Made by a program: the position numbers and the translations under genes
Notes under the pieces: generated by a model
What the model saw: the letters and a program-made list of their open reading frames with translations, nothing else
The model's database searches: none
What the model was told of the DNA's origin: nothing
Part shown: positions 9,548 through 18,252 of the stretch, piece by piece
How the letters are laid out: every line of letters begins with the position of its first letter
How positions within the stretch are numbered: the stretch's first letter is position 1
Source of the DNA: Streptomyces sedi
GTDB taxonomy: Bacteria; Actinomycetota; Actinomycetes; Streptomycetales; Streptomycetaceae
DNA: 64,000 nt
Direction: 5' to 3'
NCBI RefSeq assembly: GCF_006335015.1
Contig: NZ_VDGT01000008.1
Coordinates: forward strand, 62,001 to 126,000

Positions 9548-10677
9548 GCGATCGACGTAGAGGACTGGGCCGAGGACTGGGCGCGCTGATCCCGGCGGCG
9601 CCCCAGAGTTCCGAGGACATCGAGAAGGACAAGGGCAGCGTTGTCTCGCCCAGCGCGGTTCCGCTGTTGACCGCCGAGCGCGGCATCGCGGTGCCGACCG
9701 GGCCGGCGGCCGAGCGTGAACGCCGGACCGTTGCCGAGCAGGCGCCCCCGGAGCCGGTCGCCGGCGGGGCGGAGCAGCAGCCCCAGGAGGTCTCGGGGGC
9801 GCACTTCGCCGAGCTGCCGCTGGACTCCATCACCTCGAACCCGCGTCAGCCCCGCGAGGTCTTCGACGAGGACGCGCTCTCCGAGCTGGTCACCTCCATC
9901 AAGGAGGTGGGTCTGCTGCAGCCGGTGGTGGTGCGCCGGCTCTCCGCGGACCGCTACGAGCTGATCATGGGGGAGCGCCGCTGGCGCGCCTGTCGTGAGG
10001 CCGGCCTGGAGGCGATCCCCGCGATCGTCCGGGCGACCGACGACGACAAGATGCTGCTGGACGCGCTCCTGGAGAACCTGCACCGCGCTCAGCTCAACCC
10101 GCTCGAAGAGGCAGCGGCCTACGACCAGTTGCTGCGGGACTTCAAGTGCACGCACGACGAGTTGGCCGACCGGATCGGGCGTTCGCGCCCCCAGGTCTCC
10201 AACACGCTGCGGCTGCTGAGGCTCTCCCCTGCGGTGCAGCGTCGGGTGGCCGCCGGGGTGCTCTCGGCGGGGCATGCCCGGGCGTTGCTCTCCGTGGAGG
10301 ACGCGGAGGAGCAGAACAAGCTGGCGCTTCGGATCGTCGCCGAGGGGCTGTCGGTGCGGGCGGTCGAGGAGATCGTCACGCTCCAGAGCGACAGCAAGAA
10401 GAGCACGCGCGCGCGTGGCCCTCGGGCCGGCAAGCGCATCGCGCCCGCATTGGACACGTTGGCACACCGGCTCTCGGACCGCTTCGAGACCCGGGTGAAG
10501 GTGGACCTGGGGCAGAAGAAGGGGAAGATCGTCGTCGAGTTCGCCTCGATAGAGGATCTGGAGCGCATCCTGGGGCAGTTGGCCCCGGGCGAGGGGCCGG
10601 TGCTGGACTCCTCCGCATCCGCCGAGTCCGAGCAGCAGTCCGATGAGGGCGAGGGCGGCTCCTCCTCCGAGAGCTGA
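9544..10677 (+). CDS. parB: Chromosome-partitioning protein ParB (CTPase clamp)
   Basis: A 377-residue ParB. A conserved N-terminal [17 protein letters not shown] patch is followed by a variable linker. The CTP-binding domain carries [13 protein letters not shown] and [14 protein letters not shown]. The helix-turn-helix ([20 protein letters not shown]) reads parS, and the C-terminal dimerisation domain ends before an acidic Ser/Glu tail. ParB loads at parS, binds CTP and slides as a clamp. GTG start at 9544 inside the parA stop suggests coupled translation. A parS palindrome lies 21 bp past its stop. Confidence 0.96.
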   Translation: MSDRRRGLGRGLGALIPAAPQSSEDIEKDKGSVVSPSAVPLLTAERGIAVPTGPAAERERRTVAEQAPPEPVAGGAEQQPQEVSGAHFAELPLDSITSNPRQPREVFDEDALSELVTSIKEVGLLQPVVVRRLSADRYELIMGERRWRACREAGLEAIPAIVRATDDDKMLLDALLENLHRAQLNPLEEAAAYDQLLRDFKCTHDELADRIGRSRPQVSNTLRLLRLSPAVQRRVAAGVLSAGHARALLSVEDAEEQNKLALRIVAEGLSVRAVEEIVTLQSDSKKSTRARGPRAGKRIAPALDTLAHRLSDRFETRVKVDLGQKKGKIVVEFASIEDLERILGQLAPGEGPVLDSSASAESEQQSDEGEGGSSSES

Positions 10678-10698
10678 CCGTCTCGACGTCGCGCATGA

Positions 10699-10742
10699 CG
10701 AAGGGGCCGTCGCGTTTCACGTGAAACGCGACGGCCCCTTCG
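10699..10742. terminator. 44-bp perfect palindrome with central parS, between convergent parB and trxA
   Basis: Positions 10699-10720 are the exact reverse complement of 10721-10742. The central 14 bp (10714-10727) are the perfect parS core. As RNA it can fold from either strand into a long hairpin, so it is well placed as a bidirectional terminator between the convergent parB and trxA genes, while the DNA is a ParB loading site. Confidence 0.85.
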
Positions 10743-10762
10743 GCCGTTTTCTCGGGGGAGAC

Positions 10763-11092
10763 TCAACCGATGAACTCGTTGAGGTCCCGCTCAAGGGCCG
10801 CCTTCGGCTTGGCGCCGACGATGGTCTTGACGATGTCCCCGCCCTTGTAGACGTTCATGGTCGGGATGGAGAGGATGCCGTACCGTGCGGCGATCTCCGG
10901 GTTCTCGTCGATGTTGACCTTCACGACGGTCAGCTTCTCCGCGTTCTCGGCGGCGATGGCCTCCAGCGCCGGGGCGACCTGAAGGCAGGGACCGCACCAC
11001 TGCGCCCAGAAGTCGACCAGCACGGGCTTGTCGCTCTGGAGGACCTTCTCATCGAAGTCGGCGGTGGTGGCGGTGACGGTGGCGCCAGCCAT
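10763..11092 (-). CDS. trxA: Thioredoxin
   Basis: A 109-residue classical thioredoxin with active site WCGPC at 32-36, the cis-proline segment SIPTMNVYKGG and full family length. It reduces disulfides in cytosolic proteins and is re-reduced by the TrxB encoded 56 bp upstream. The ATG at 11092 is preceded by a strong AAAGGAGA. Co-transcription with trxB from the SigR-type promoter at 12178-12204 is likely. Confidence 0.97.
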   Translation of the reverse strand: MAGATVTATTADFDEKVLQSDKPVLVDFWAQWCGPCLQVAPALEAIAAENAEKLTVVKVNIDENPEIAARYGILSIPTMNVYKGGDIVKTIVGAKPKAALERDLNEFIG

Positions 11093-11148
11093 GGTGCATC
11101 TCCTTTGTCTGGGAAAAACTTTGGTCGATGGTCTTGGACGTGGGCCGC

Positions 11149-12117
11149 TCAGACCCGAGCTTCCGACGTCACGGCCGCGGCATCGGCCAGCGCCGCGAGA
11201 TAGCGTTCGGCGTCCAGCGCCGCCGAGCAGCCGGTGCCGGCGGCGGTGATCGCCTGGCGGTAGGTGTGGTCCACTACATCACCTGCGGCGAAGACCCCGG
11301 GGACATTGGTGCGGGTGCTGGGCGCGTCCACCGCGATGTAGCCCTCGTCGTCCAACTCCAGGACGCCCTTGAAGAGTTCGACACGCGGGTCGTGGCCGAT
11401 CGCCACGAAGAGCCCGCTGACCGGGAGCTCGGACTTCTCGTCGGAGCTGGTGTTCCGCACCACGAGCCCGGAGAGCTTGCCGTCCGTGCCCTGGATCTCC
11501 GCGACCTCGCTGTCCCAGAGGAACTCGATCTTCGGGTCGGCGAAGGCCCGCTCCTGCATGGCCTTCGAGGCGCGAAGGGTGTCCCGGCGGTGGATGATGG
11601 TGACCTTGCGCGCGAAGCGGCTCAGGAAGGTGGCCTCCTCCATCGCCGTGTCGCCCCCGCCGACCACCGCGATGTCCTGCTCGCGGAAGAAGAAGCCGTC
11701 GCAGGTGGCGCAGTAGGAGACACCACGGCCGGAGAGCTCGTCCTCGGAGGGCAGCCCGAGCTTGCGGTGCTGTGAGCCGGTGGTCACGATGATCGCCTTG
11801 GCCCGGTGAACGGTGCCCGCGGAGTCGGTGACGCTCTTGATCTCCCCGCTGAGATCGACGGAGACGATGTCGTCGGGGATCAGCTCGGCCCCGAAGCGCT
11901 CGGACTGGGCGCGCATGTTGTCCATCAGGTCGGGACCCATGATCCCTTCCTGGAAGCCAGGGAAGTTCTCGACCTCGGTCGTGTTCATGAGTGCGCCGCC
12001 CGCGGTGACCGAGCCCTCGAAGACCAGCGGGTTGAGCGAGGCGCGTGCGGTGTAGAGCGCGGCGGTATAGCCCGCAGGTCCGGAGCCGATGATGATCACG
12101 TTTCGGACGTCGCTCAC
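11149..12117 (-). CDS. trxB: Thioredoxin reductase (NADPH)
   Basis: A 322-residue flavoprotein. The FAD-binding motif [19 protein letters not shown] is near the N-terminus, the redox-active CATC at 136-139 is followed by DGFFFREQ, and the NADPH-binding [10 protein letters not shown] comes next. The C-terminal FAD motif [10 protein letters not shown] is present. It transfers electrons from NADPH to thioredoxin. The GTG at 12117 gives the canonical start, with AAGGA a few bases upstream; the open frame continues to 12381 only by lack of stops. Confidence 0.97.
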   Translation of the reverse strand: MSDVRNVIIIGSGPAGYTAALYTARASLNPLVFEGSVTAGGALMNTTEVENFPGFQEGIMGPDLMDNMRAQSERFGAELIPDDIVSVDLSGEIKSVTDSAGTVHRAKAIIVTTGSQHRKLGLPSEDELSGRGVSYCATCDGFFFREQDIAVVGGGDTAMEEATFLSRFARKVTIIHRRDTLRASKAMQERAFADPKIEFLWDSEVAEIQGTDGKLSGLVVRNTSSDEKSELPVSGLFVAIGHDPRVELFKGVLELDDEGYIAVDAPSTRTNVPGVFAAGDVVDHTYRQAITAAGTGCSAALDAERYLAALADAAAVTSEARV

Positions 12118-12177
12118 GGGTATCTTCCTTGTCTGGTGGTCTCTCACCCGGGACCCCGGCTGGGCCCTCAGTCGCTT

Positions 12178-12204
12178 AACGGTTCCCAGGGTCCCAGACA
12201 TTCC
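12178..12204 (-). promoter_or_regulatory. SigR-type promoter of trxB-trxA
   Basis: On the minus strand GGAAT (12200-12204) and GTT (12178-12180) are separated by 19 bp, matching the GGAAT-N18/19-GTT consensus of the thiol-stress sigma factor SigR. It ends about 60 bp upstream of the trxB start. In S. coelicolor trxBA is a known SigR target. Confidence 0.7.
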
Positions 12205-12253
12205 CAGCCCGTCGGCCTTCGCGGGGGCGTTCACGCGAAGGTGATTCCCGAGC

Positions 12254-12284
12254 CCGCCCCGCCCAGGCGGGCCGGGCGGGGCGG
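12254..12284 (-). terminator. Terminator hairpin after anti-sigma gene
   Basis: A perfect 11-bp GC stem (CCGCCCCGCCC at 12254-12264 with 12274-12284) and a 9-nt loop lie 14 bp beyond the anti-sigma stop on the minus strand. It separates the sigM operon from the trxB promoter. Confidence 0.6.
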
Positions 12285-12298
12285 AGCAGCCCTGACCG

Positions 12299-13177
12299 CT
12301 ACTCGCGGGGGTAGCTCTCCTCAAGAAGGATCTCTCCGGGGACCGCCGACGGGGAGGAGACGCACTGGGCGTCCACCACATAGGCGGTCACCAGCGCGGG
12401 GTCCTCTACGTGCGGGAAGACCACCAGATAGGCGTCGGTGCCGTCGTAGTCCTCTTCGTTGACGGCCAACGGCTGCTCGGGGCGTCCGATCGCCTCGTCC
12501 ACGCAGCTCGGGATCTCGCTGAGGGCGTGGAACTCGTCCTCCCCCGGCTCCTCCTCCGCACCCTCGGTGGGCTCCTCGGTCACCGCACCCGTGGGCACGG
12601 GGGGCTCGCTCGGAGGGTCGGGCTCGGGAAGCGGATCCTCTGTCGGGGGCTCCTGCTGCTCGCTGGGCTCCGGTCGCGCGGAGTCCGCCAGCAGCTCCCG
12701 CACCTGGCCCTCCAGCGCCTCGACCGGAAGCTCGGAGGAGAGCGGGGAGGTGTCGCGCCCGGGGCCCAGCTCGGCCGCCGTATCGGAGCCGTCTCCGGTG
12801 TGCTTGCCCAACGTTCCCAGCAGAACGCCGCCGATGCCGACGGCCAGGGCGGCGCCCGCGGCGGCGAGCGCGAAGGAGTGACGGGAGAACCGGCGGTTCT
12901 TGCGTGCTGTTTCACGTGAAACGACGACCGACGGCTCGCGAGGGCGGGATGCCTCTGCCGCGAGCGCCGCGTCGATGCGGAAGACGACGTCGTCCGGGAT
13001 CGGCCCGGGGTCGGTCTCGTCGTGGAGCGTCTGTCGGAGCGAGGCCAGCTCGTCACGGGTCGTCGCGCAGGACGCGCAGTGCTCAAGGTGCTCGCGGAGC
13101 ACGTCCGCCTCGGACGGTGACAGCAGATCCTCGTCCCATGCCGCCAACTCGGCGGGCTCGGGGTGCCTCTCACTCAT
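12299..13177 (-). CDS. Membrane-anchored zinc anti-sigma factor, partner of SigM-type sigma
   Basis: A 292-residue protein. The N-terminal domain has the ZAS zinc motif H30-x3-C34-x2-C37 (HLEHCASC). A basic patch precedes one membrane segment at about 101-122. The extracytoplasmic part is Pro/Glu-rich (about 125-225), then a small C-terminal domain. Such proteins hold their ECF sigma factor at the membrane until a signal releases it. The ATG overlaps the sigma stop by 8 bp, indicating a coupled pair. A parS site at 12909-12922 encodes VSRET at residues 86-90, just before the membrane segment. Confidence 0.85.
   Translation of the reverse strand: MSERHPEPAELAAWDEDLLSPSEADVLREHLEHCASCATTRDELASLRQTLHDETDPGPIPDDVVFRIDAALAAEASRPREPSVVVSRETARKNRRFSRHSFALAAAGAALAVGIGGVLLGTLGKHTGDGSDTAAELGPGRDTSPLSSELPVEALEGQVRELLADSARPEPSEQQEPPTEDPLPEPDPPSEPPVPTGAVTEEPTEGAEEEPGEDEFHALSEIPSCVDEAIGRPEQPLAVNEEDYDGTDAYLVVFPHVEDPALVTAYVVDAQCVSSPSAVPGEILLEESYPRE
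12909..12922. promoter_or_regulatory. parS site inside anti-sigma gene
   Basis: A perfect GTTTCACGTGAAAC within coding sequence. On the minus strand it is read as part of the pentapeptide VSRET in a poorly conserved juxtamembrane stretch, so the DNA site probably drives the protein sequence there. Confidence 0.9.
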
Positions 13178-13865
13178 GGGTGCCCACCTCCCTGTCGGTG
13201 GCGCCAGGTTTTTCCTCGCCTCTGGGAGATGGGACGGATGACCCTAGGGTCCGGTTCCTTGAACGGCTCTCATCGGGAGCGGCTTTGGGATGAAGATGGC
13301 GCAGCAGGGGAAGGAGTCTGGCCCGGCCCCGTGCGCAACGGCTCTTGATCGTGCCCACCGGCGTCTCCAGGATGCGGGCGGCCTCCGCCACCGGGTAGCC
13401 CTGCATGTCGACGAGCACGAGGGCGGCGCGCTGCTCCAGCGGTAGTTCGGAGAGGGCCGAGTTCAACTGACGACGCAGGTCCTGCCGCTCGGCGGGTGCC
13501 TCGGCGGACTCGTGGGGCTCCAGCAGATCCTCCAACCGCTCCGGCTCCGGCATGGGAGCGGTGCGCCGACTCTGGGCCCGGCGTACCCGGTCCAGGCAGG
13601 CGTTCACGGTGATGCGGTGCAGCCAGGTGGTGACGGCGGACTGGCCGCGGAAGGTGTGTGCCGAGCGATAGGCGGAGACCAGGGCGTCCTGGAGGGCGTC
13701 CGCCGCCTCCTCGCGGTCCCCCAGGGTGCGCATCGCGACCCGCCAGAGACGGTCCTGGTGGCGCCGCACCAGCTCGGTGAAGGCCTCCGGATCCCCGTCC
13801 ACATGCCGCGCGAGCAGCTCCTTGTCGGTGGAGACCGCCGGTTCGCTGGGAGCCTGGCTACTCAC
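13170..13865 (-). CDS. sigM: ECF sigma factor, SigM family
   Basis: A 231-residue ECF sigma factor. Region 2 spans GDPEAFTELVRRHQDRLWRV to VNACLDRVRR, including the -10-reading helix. Region 4 (LPLEQRAALVLVDMQGYPVA to GTIKSRCARGRARL) contains the -35-reading helix-turn-helix. Regions 1.1 and 3 are missing, as expected. The GTG at 13865 has GGAGG 7 nt upstream; an open frame to 13922 is not needed. The anti-sigma gene overlaps its end by 8 bp. The position between trxB and murJ matches sigM of Streptomyces; the symbol rests on this synteny. Confidence 0.85.
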   Translation of the reverse strand: MSSQAPSEPAVSTDKELLARHVDGDPEAFTELVRRHQDRLWRVAMRTLGDREEAADALQDALVSAYRSAHTFRGQSAVTTWLHRITVNACLDRVRRAQSRRTAPMPEPERLEDLLEPHESAEAPAERQDLRRQLNSALSELPLEQRAALVLVDMQGYPVAEAARILETPVGTIKSRCARGRARLLPLLRHLHPKAAPDESRSRNRTLGSSVPSPRGEEKPGATDREVGTHE

Positions 13866-13925
13866 GACGGGACCTCCCCTCTCCCCCTGGGCACTGCCCC
13901 GTCGGCGCGTCGTTTCCCGCACCTG

Positions 13926-15596
13926 CTACGGATTGACGCGGATATCGGTGATGCGGCCACGGTAGTTGCCGTCGTCCCCCTGCGGCAGTTCGGTGAGCCA
14001 GACGAGAACAAAACGTGTCTCCACCGGCTCGTCGCCCTGCAACGTGAGTGAGCTGCCGGTGGCGTCGTCCACCGTGGTGAAGCCGGCCGCGTCGACGGGG
14101 GGCGTGGTGGTCCCACCCGGAGCGACGCGGAACTCGACGCTGGTGTCGCCGAGGGCCTCCACATTAAGGGACTGGACCTCCTGCTCCTCGCCCAGGTCCA
14201 GGATGAGGCCGAGGCCGGCCTTGAGGTTGCCGAAGCCGGGACCGTAGTAGTTCTTGGTGTGCCAGAAGCTGCTGGGGTCGTCGTCGACGGCCAGCGGGGC
14301 GGACTCCGGGTTCTGCCCTGACCCCTCCGGGTCGAACTCGATGACGTCGCTGACGGCCAGTGGTTCGGCCGCCGGTTCGTCCGCGTTCTGCTCGCTGTCG
14401 GGCTCGGGGGGCGGGCTGGGCTCCTGCGAGTTGTCCCCCTTCAGCAGGGCGTCCGCCAGCTGCCAGCTGCCCAGGCCGAGCGCCGCGATCAGCAGCGCGG
14501 AGACCGCGACCTTCAGCGCCGTGCCCCAGCGACCCCCCAGCGGCGGCGGCACCGGGCCGGAAACGGCGGGAACGGCTGGACGGGCCGCTGACGGCGGCTG
14601 GCCGCCACCCATGCTGCCCCGCTGGTAGGTGGTGGGCTGGCGGAACTGCGGCAGCGCGGAAGGGGTCGGCTCCGGCGGCCTGATTCTGGGAAGCGCCGCG
14701 ATCGCCGCGCTCAGCTCCTCGGGGGTGGTGAGCGCCGGCTTCTCGCTCGCGGCCGTGGCGCCGTCGTTGGTCAGGGCGCGCATCGCCACCTCGGAGAGCC
14801 CTCGATGCACCCTCGCGCGCACCTGGTCCGGGGTGAGCAGCGGCTCGCTCGCCCCCCGCCCCAGCCCGCCGACGCCGCTGAGCCCGTAGACGCCCTCGGG
14901 GTAGGGCCACCGCTGGGTGAGCGCCGCGTAGAGCAGTGCCCCGATCGCCTCGGTGTCCGCGCGCTGAGGATCGTCGGACTCGATTCCGCGCAGCGCGGCG
15001 TCGACGGCGAGCCCACGGATGCGGAACTGGCAGGGGCCCGTGCGCAACACGGTGGCCGGGTTGAGCCTGAGGTGGACCAGGTTCTCCCGGTGGGCGGCGG
15101 CCATCGCGTCGGCGACCTGGCCGGCCAGGGCCTGTGCCTCGTGCGGGTCCAGCGGGCCGGAGTTCAGCAGGGTGTGCAGCGGCACCGAGTCGGGCAGCCA
15201 CTCGTGGATGACGTGGACGAGGCCCTTCTCCTCGACCGCGTCGAGCACCTGGACGAAGTGCGGGTCGCGCAGCAGGGCCGTCGCGCGGGCAGCGGCCAGC
15301 ACCTTGGGCGCCCGCTCGTGGTCGGCCGGCAGCACATGGACGCCCACGGCGCGGCGCAGCTTCTCGTCGACCGCGCGCCAGCTGCTGAAGCCGTCCAGTC
15401 GGGTGATGCACTCCTCCAACCGGTAGCGGCCGGCGAGGCGGTGCCCGCTGTGCAGCTCTGCCGGTTCGGGGACGGGCGCGGGGCGCTCCTGCTCAGCCGC
15501 GTCTGTGGCCTCGCCCCGGGATCGCTGGGCGTCGGGCGCCTCCGCGGCGCTCGCCGGGTCCGTCGGAGGGCTCGTTGCCGTGCTCCGTTCCGCCAC
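13926..15596 (-). CDS. Transmembrane pseudokinase with extracytoplasmic discoidin-like domain
   Basis: A 556-residue protein. After a disordered N-terminus, a Ser/Thr-kinase-like fold occupies about 50-300. The catalytic loop reads HLRLNPATVL at 175-184 where active kinases have HRDLKPxNIL, so the catalytic Asp is Arg177 and the metal-binding Asn is Thr182. The VAIK lysine position looks like His87 and no DFG is visible. One membrane segment follows at about 361-380. The external C-terminus (about 410-556, SFWHTKNYYGPGFGN to RGRITDIRVNP) resembles an F5/8 type C fold. It resembles the C-terminal part of M. tuberculosis MviN, split here into a separate gene next to murJ. GTG start. Confidence 0.8.
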   Translation of the reverse strand: MAERSTATSPPTDPASAAEAPDAQRSRGEATDAAEQERPAPVPEPAELHSGHRLAGRYRLEECITRLDGFSSWRAVDEKLRRAVGVHVLPADHERAPKVLAAARATALLRDPHFVQVLDAVEEKGLVHVIHEWLPDSVPLHTLLNSGPLDPHEAQALAGQVADAMAAAHRENLVHLRLNPATVLRTGPCQFRIRGLAVDAALRGIESDDPQRADTEAIGALLYAALTQRWPYPEGVYGLSGVGGLGRGASEPLLTPDQVRARVHRGLSEVAMRALTNDGATAASEKPALTTPEELSAAIAALPRIRPPEPTPSALPQFRQPTTYQRGSMGGGQPPSAARPAVPAVSGPVPPPLGGRWGTALKVAVSALLIAALGLGSWQLADALLKGDNSQEPSPPPEPDSEQNADEPAAEPLAVSDVIEFDPEGSGQNPESAPLAVDDDPSSFWHTKNYYGPGFGNLKAGLGLILDLGEEQEVQSLNVEALGDTSVEFRVAPGGTTTPPVDAAGFTTVDDATGSSLTLQGDEPVETRFVLVWLTELPQGDDGNYRGRITDIRVNP

Positions 15597-15711
15597 CGTC
15601 GCTTCCGCCTCCCCGTTTCGGGCTATCGGTCGTGGACTTCTGCCAGGTTCATTGTGCCGTTACTCCGTCACCCCGCACGACATGTGAGGGCGCCGGGAGG
15701 TTGTACGGAGG

Positions 15712-15736
15712 GTGGCCCGGGGGTGTCCCGGGCCAC
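15712..15736 (-). terminator. Terminator hairpin after murJ
   Basis: A perfect 10-bp stem (GTGGCCCGGG at 15712-15721 with 15727-15736) and 5-nt loop, 22 bp past the murJ stop on the minus strand. It should separate the DUF6049-murJ transcript from the pseudokinase-sigM genes, at least in part. Confidence 0.6.
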
Positions 15737-15758
15737 GGCGCTCGTGCGTGCGCCCAGC

Positions 15759-18215
15759 TCAGCGCCCCAGTCTGCTGCGCACCATGCCGACCAGAACCGT
15801 CATCTCCTGGATACGCATCCGACGCGCCGCCAGGTAGAAGACGACCAGCATCAGCAGCCCGCCGGCGCTGAGCGCCGCCAGGGAGCCGAGCGTGCCCTGC
15901 CCGAGGGCGTCCAGCAGGAACAGGCCGACGCTGCCGCCGACCAGCGCGGCCGGAAGGCAGGCCCCGCAGAGACGGATGTAGGTGCGCACCACCCGGGCGC
16001 CGTCGAGATCCACGCGCATCCTGCGGCGCAGCCGCCGCCAGGCGACGACCACGCCGAGCCCGTAGGCCAGGCCGTAGCCGAAGGCGATGCCCGCGACCAC
16101 CCAGCGGTCGGGCAGCACCAGGAAGCTCACGGTGGAGAGCACGATCCAGGCCAGCGAGACCACCACCGTGTTGTAGAACGGCGTCTTGGTGTCCTCGTAG
16201 GCGTAGAACGCCCGCAGTACCACGTACTGCGCGGAGTAGGGGATCAGCCCGATGCCGAAGGCCATCAGGATGTAGCCGAAGGACCGCGCGGTCTCGGAGC
16301 CGGCGGAGTTGAAGAGCAGCGTGCAGATCGGAAGGCCCAGCGCGAGGAAGAGGAAGCCGATCGGGACGATGGCGACCGCCGAGGTGCGCAGCCCGTGCGA
16401 GAGGTCGTCGCGGACGGCCGCCGTGTCGTTGTCGGCCGCGGAGCGGGAGAGCCGGGGCAGCAGCGCGGCCATCACGGAGACCGTGATGATGGCCTGCGGC
16501 ATCTGCCAGATCAGCAGCGTGCTGTTGTAGGCGGTGAAGCCGGTGCCGGGGAAGCCGGCGCGGTCGGCGTTGTCACCGGCCCAGGTGGCGAACTGGGTGA
16601 CGACGATCAGCGCGGCCTGGTTGGCGAGGACGAACGCGACGGTCCACTTGGCCAGCCGGGCGGCCTTGCCGAGCCCGTGGCCGCGCCAGTCGAAGCGCGG
16701 CCTGATGCGGAAGCCGGCGGCCCGCAGATAGGGAAGCATGGCGCCGGCCTGGACGATCAACCCCAGCAGGGTGCCGATGCCGAGCAGCCGCACTCCCTCC
16801 GGGGTGATCGTGGTGACGTCCATCCCCGAGCTGCCCTGGTTGCCGTAGACCCAGAGGAACATGCCGAAGGTGAAGATCACGACGATGTTGTTGAGGACGG
16901 GAGTCCACATCATCGCGCCGAAGCGCTCGCGGGCGTTGAGGATCTGCCCCAGCACCGTGTAGACGCCGGTGAAGAAGATGGTGGGCAGGAAGTAGCGCGC
17001 GAAGGTGATGGTCAGCTCGTTGGCCGCCGGGTCGCTGGCGAACTTGGCGGTCTGCATCCGGACCAGCAGCGGCGCCGCCAGCATCCCGCCGACGACCAGC
17101 AGGGCCAGGGCGGCCATGACCAGGGTCAGCAGCCGGTTGGCGTAGGCGTCGCCGCCGTCCTCGTCGTCCTTCATCGCCCGCACCAGCTGGGGGACGAAGA
17201 CGGAGTTGAGGCCGCCGCCGATGATCAGGAAGTAGATCATCGAGGGCAACGCCCAGGCGACGGTGTAGGTGTCACCGAGCACGGCGGCGCCGAGCGCCGC
17301 GACGATCACCAGCTGGCGCACGAACCCGGTGATCCGGGACACCAGCGTGCCGGCGGCCATTATGGCGCTGGATCTCAGGATGCCGCCGCCCTTGCCGCCG
17401 CCCCCGCCCGAGGTCTCGGCCGGCGCCGGGGTCGGGTCGGCCGCCGGCGCGGGCGCGGCGGCCGGCGCGGGAGGCGACGGTGGTGGGGCCGACTCCTGGG
17501 GCGCGTACTGCTCGTGCTGGGGGTGGCGCTGCTGCGGGTGGTGCGGGTGGTGCGCGTAGTGCGTCTGCGGTGGTTGCTGCGCGTGCTGGGGATAGGGCGC
17601 GGGGGCGGGCGCGGCTCCCGGGTGCTGCTGGTCGCGGAAGAGATACGCGAACGCGTCGTCCGGCTGCGCGGGGGGCTGCCGCTGTCCGCCCTGCGCCGGG
17701 TAACCGGCGGCGTTCCCCCCGTACTGGCCGGCGTCATAGGGCCCCGGGGGCTGCTGACCGTAGGGCCCCGCCTGCGGCTCCTGCTGGTAGCCGGACGCCC
17801 AGCGCGGGTCCTGGTACTGCTGCTGCCCGGGCTGCTGCGGATAGCCGCCGTACTGGCCCTGGGGCTGCTGAGGGCCCTGGGGGTGCTGGTACTGCTGGGC
17901 GTTGGGCTGCGGAGGATGGGCGGTGCGGTCGTAGAGCGCCTCGCCCACCGGGTCCTGCGCCAGCGGGTCGCGGTCGGCGTACGGGTCGTGCCCGTAGCTG
18001 TCCGCGAGATAGGGGTCGTAGGCGCCGGGCTGCTGGGGACCCTGGTGCTGCCCGGGCTGCTGGGCGTAGGGGGAGTAGCCGGCGTTCTGGTCGTAGCCGG
18101 GATGCGGGGGCTCAGCGTAGGGCTGGCCGCCGTGCTCGGGACCGTGCTCCGACCAACCGGACCGGTCGCCGCCGTCCGGCGCCTGGCCGCGTTCACGGTC
18201 ATACGGCGCTTGCAT
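15759..18215 (-). CDS. murJ: Lipid II flippase MurJ (MviN) with long N-terminal tail
   Basis: An 818-residue protein. The first about 280 residues are a low-complexity Pro/Gln/Tyr/Gly tail without membrane segments. The flippase core then begins at ILRSSAIMAAGTLVSRITGF, with VRQLVIVAALGAAVLGDTYT and GGGLNSVFVPQLVRA typical of MviN, and about 14 hydrophobic segments to the C-terminus. MurJ moves lipid II across the membrane for peptidoglycan synthesis. ATG start at 18215. The DUF6049 gene lies 37 bp upstream, so the two probably form an operon; the pseudokinase lies just downstream. Confidence 0.92.
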   Translation of the reverse strand: MQAPYDRERGQAPDGGDRSGWSEHGPEHGGQPYAEPPHPGYDQNAGYSPYAQQPGQHQGPQQPGAYDPYLADSYGHDPYADRDPLAQDPVGEALYDRTAHPPQPNAQQYQHPQGPQQPQGQYGGYPQQPGQQQYQDPRWASGYQQEPQAGPYGQQPPGPYDAGQYGGNAAGYPAQGGQRQPPAQPDDAFAYLFRDQQHPGAAPAPAPYPQHAQQPPQTHYAHHPHHPQQRHPQHEQYAPQESAPPPSPPAPAAAPAPAADPTPAPAETSGGGGGKGGGILRSSAIMAAGTLVSRITGFVRQLVIVAALGAAVLGDTYTVAWALPSMIYFLIIGGGLNSVFVPQLVRAMKDDEDGGDAYANRLLTLVMAALALLVVGGMLAAPLLVRMQTAKFASDPAANELTITFARYFLPTIFFTGVYTVLGQILNARERFGAMMWTPVLNNIVVIFTFGMFLWVYGNQGSSGMDVTTITPEGVRLLGIGTLLGLIVQAGAMLPYLRAAGFRIRPRFDWRGHGLGKAARLAKWTVAFVLANQAALIVVTQFATWAGDNADRAGFPGTGFTAYNSTLLIWQMPQAIITVSVMAALLPRLSRSAADNDTAAVRDDLSHGLRTSAVAIVPIGFLFLALGLPICTLLFNSAGSETARSFGYILMAFGIGLIPYSAQYVVLRAFYAYEDTKTPFYNTVVVSLAWIVLSTVSFLVLPDRWVVAGIAFGYGLAYGLGVVVAWRRLRRRMRVDLDGARVVRTYIRLCGACLPAALVGGSVGLFLLDALGQGTLGSLAALSAGGLLMLVVFYLAARRMRIQEMTVLVGMVRSRLGR

Positions 18216-18252
18216 CGCTACCCCACCTTAGGTTCACGGTCCGGACTCCGGC

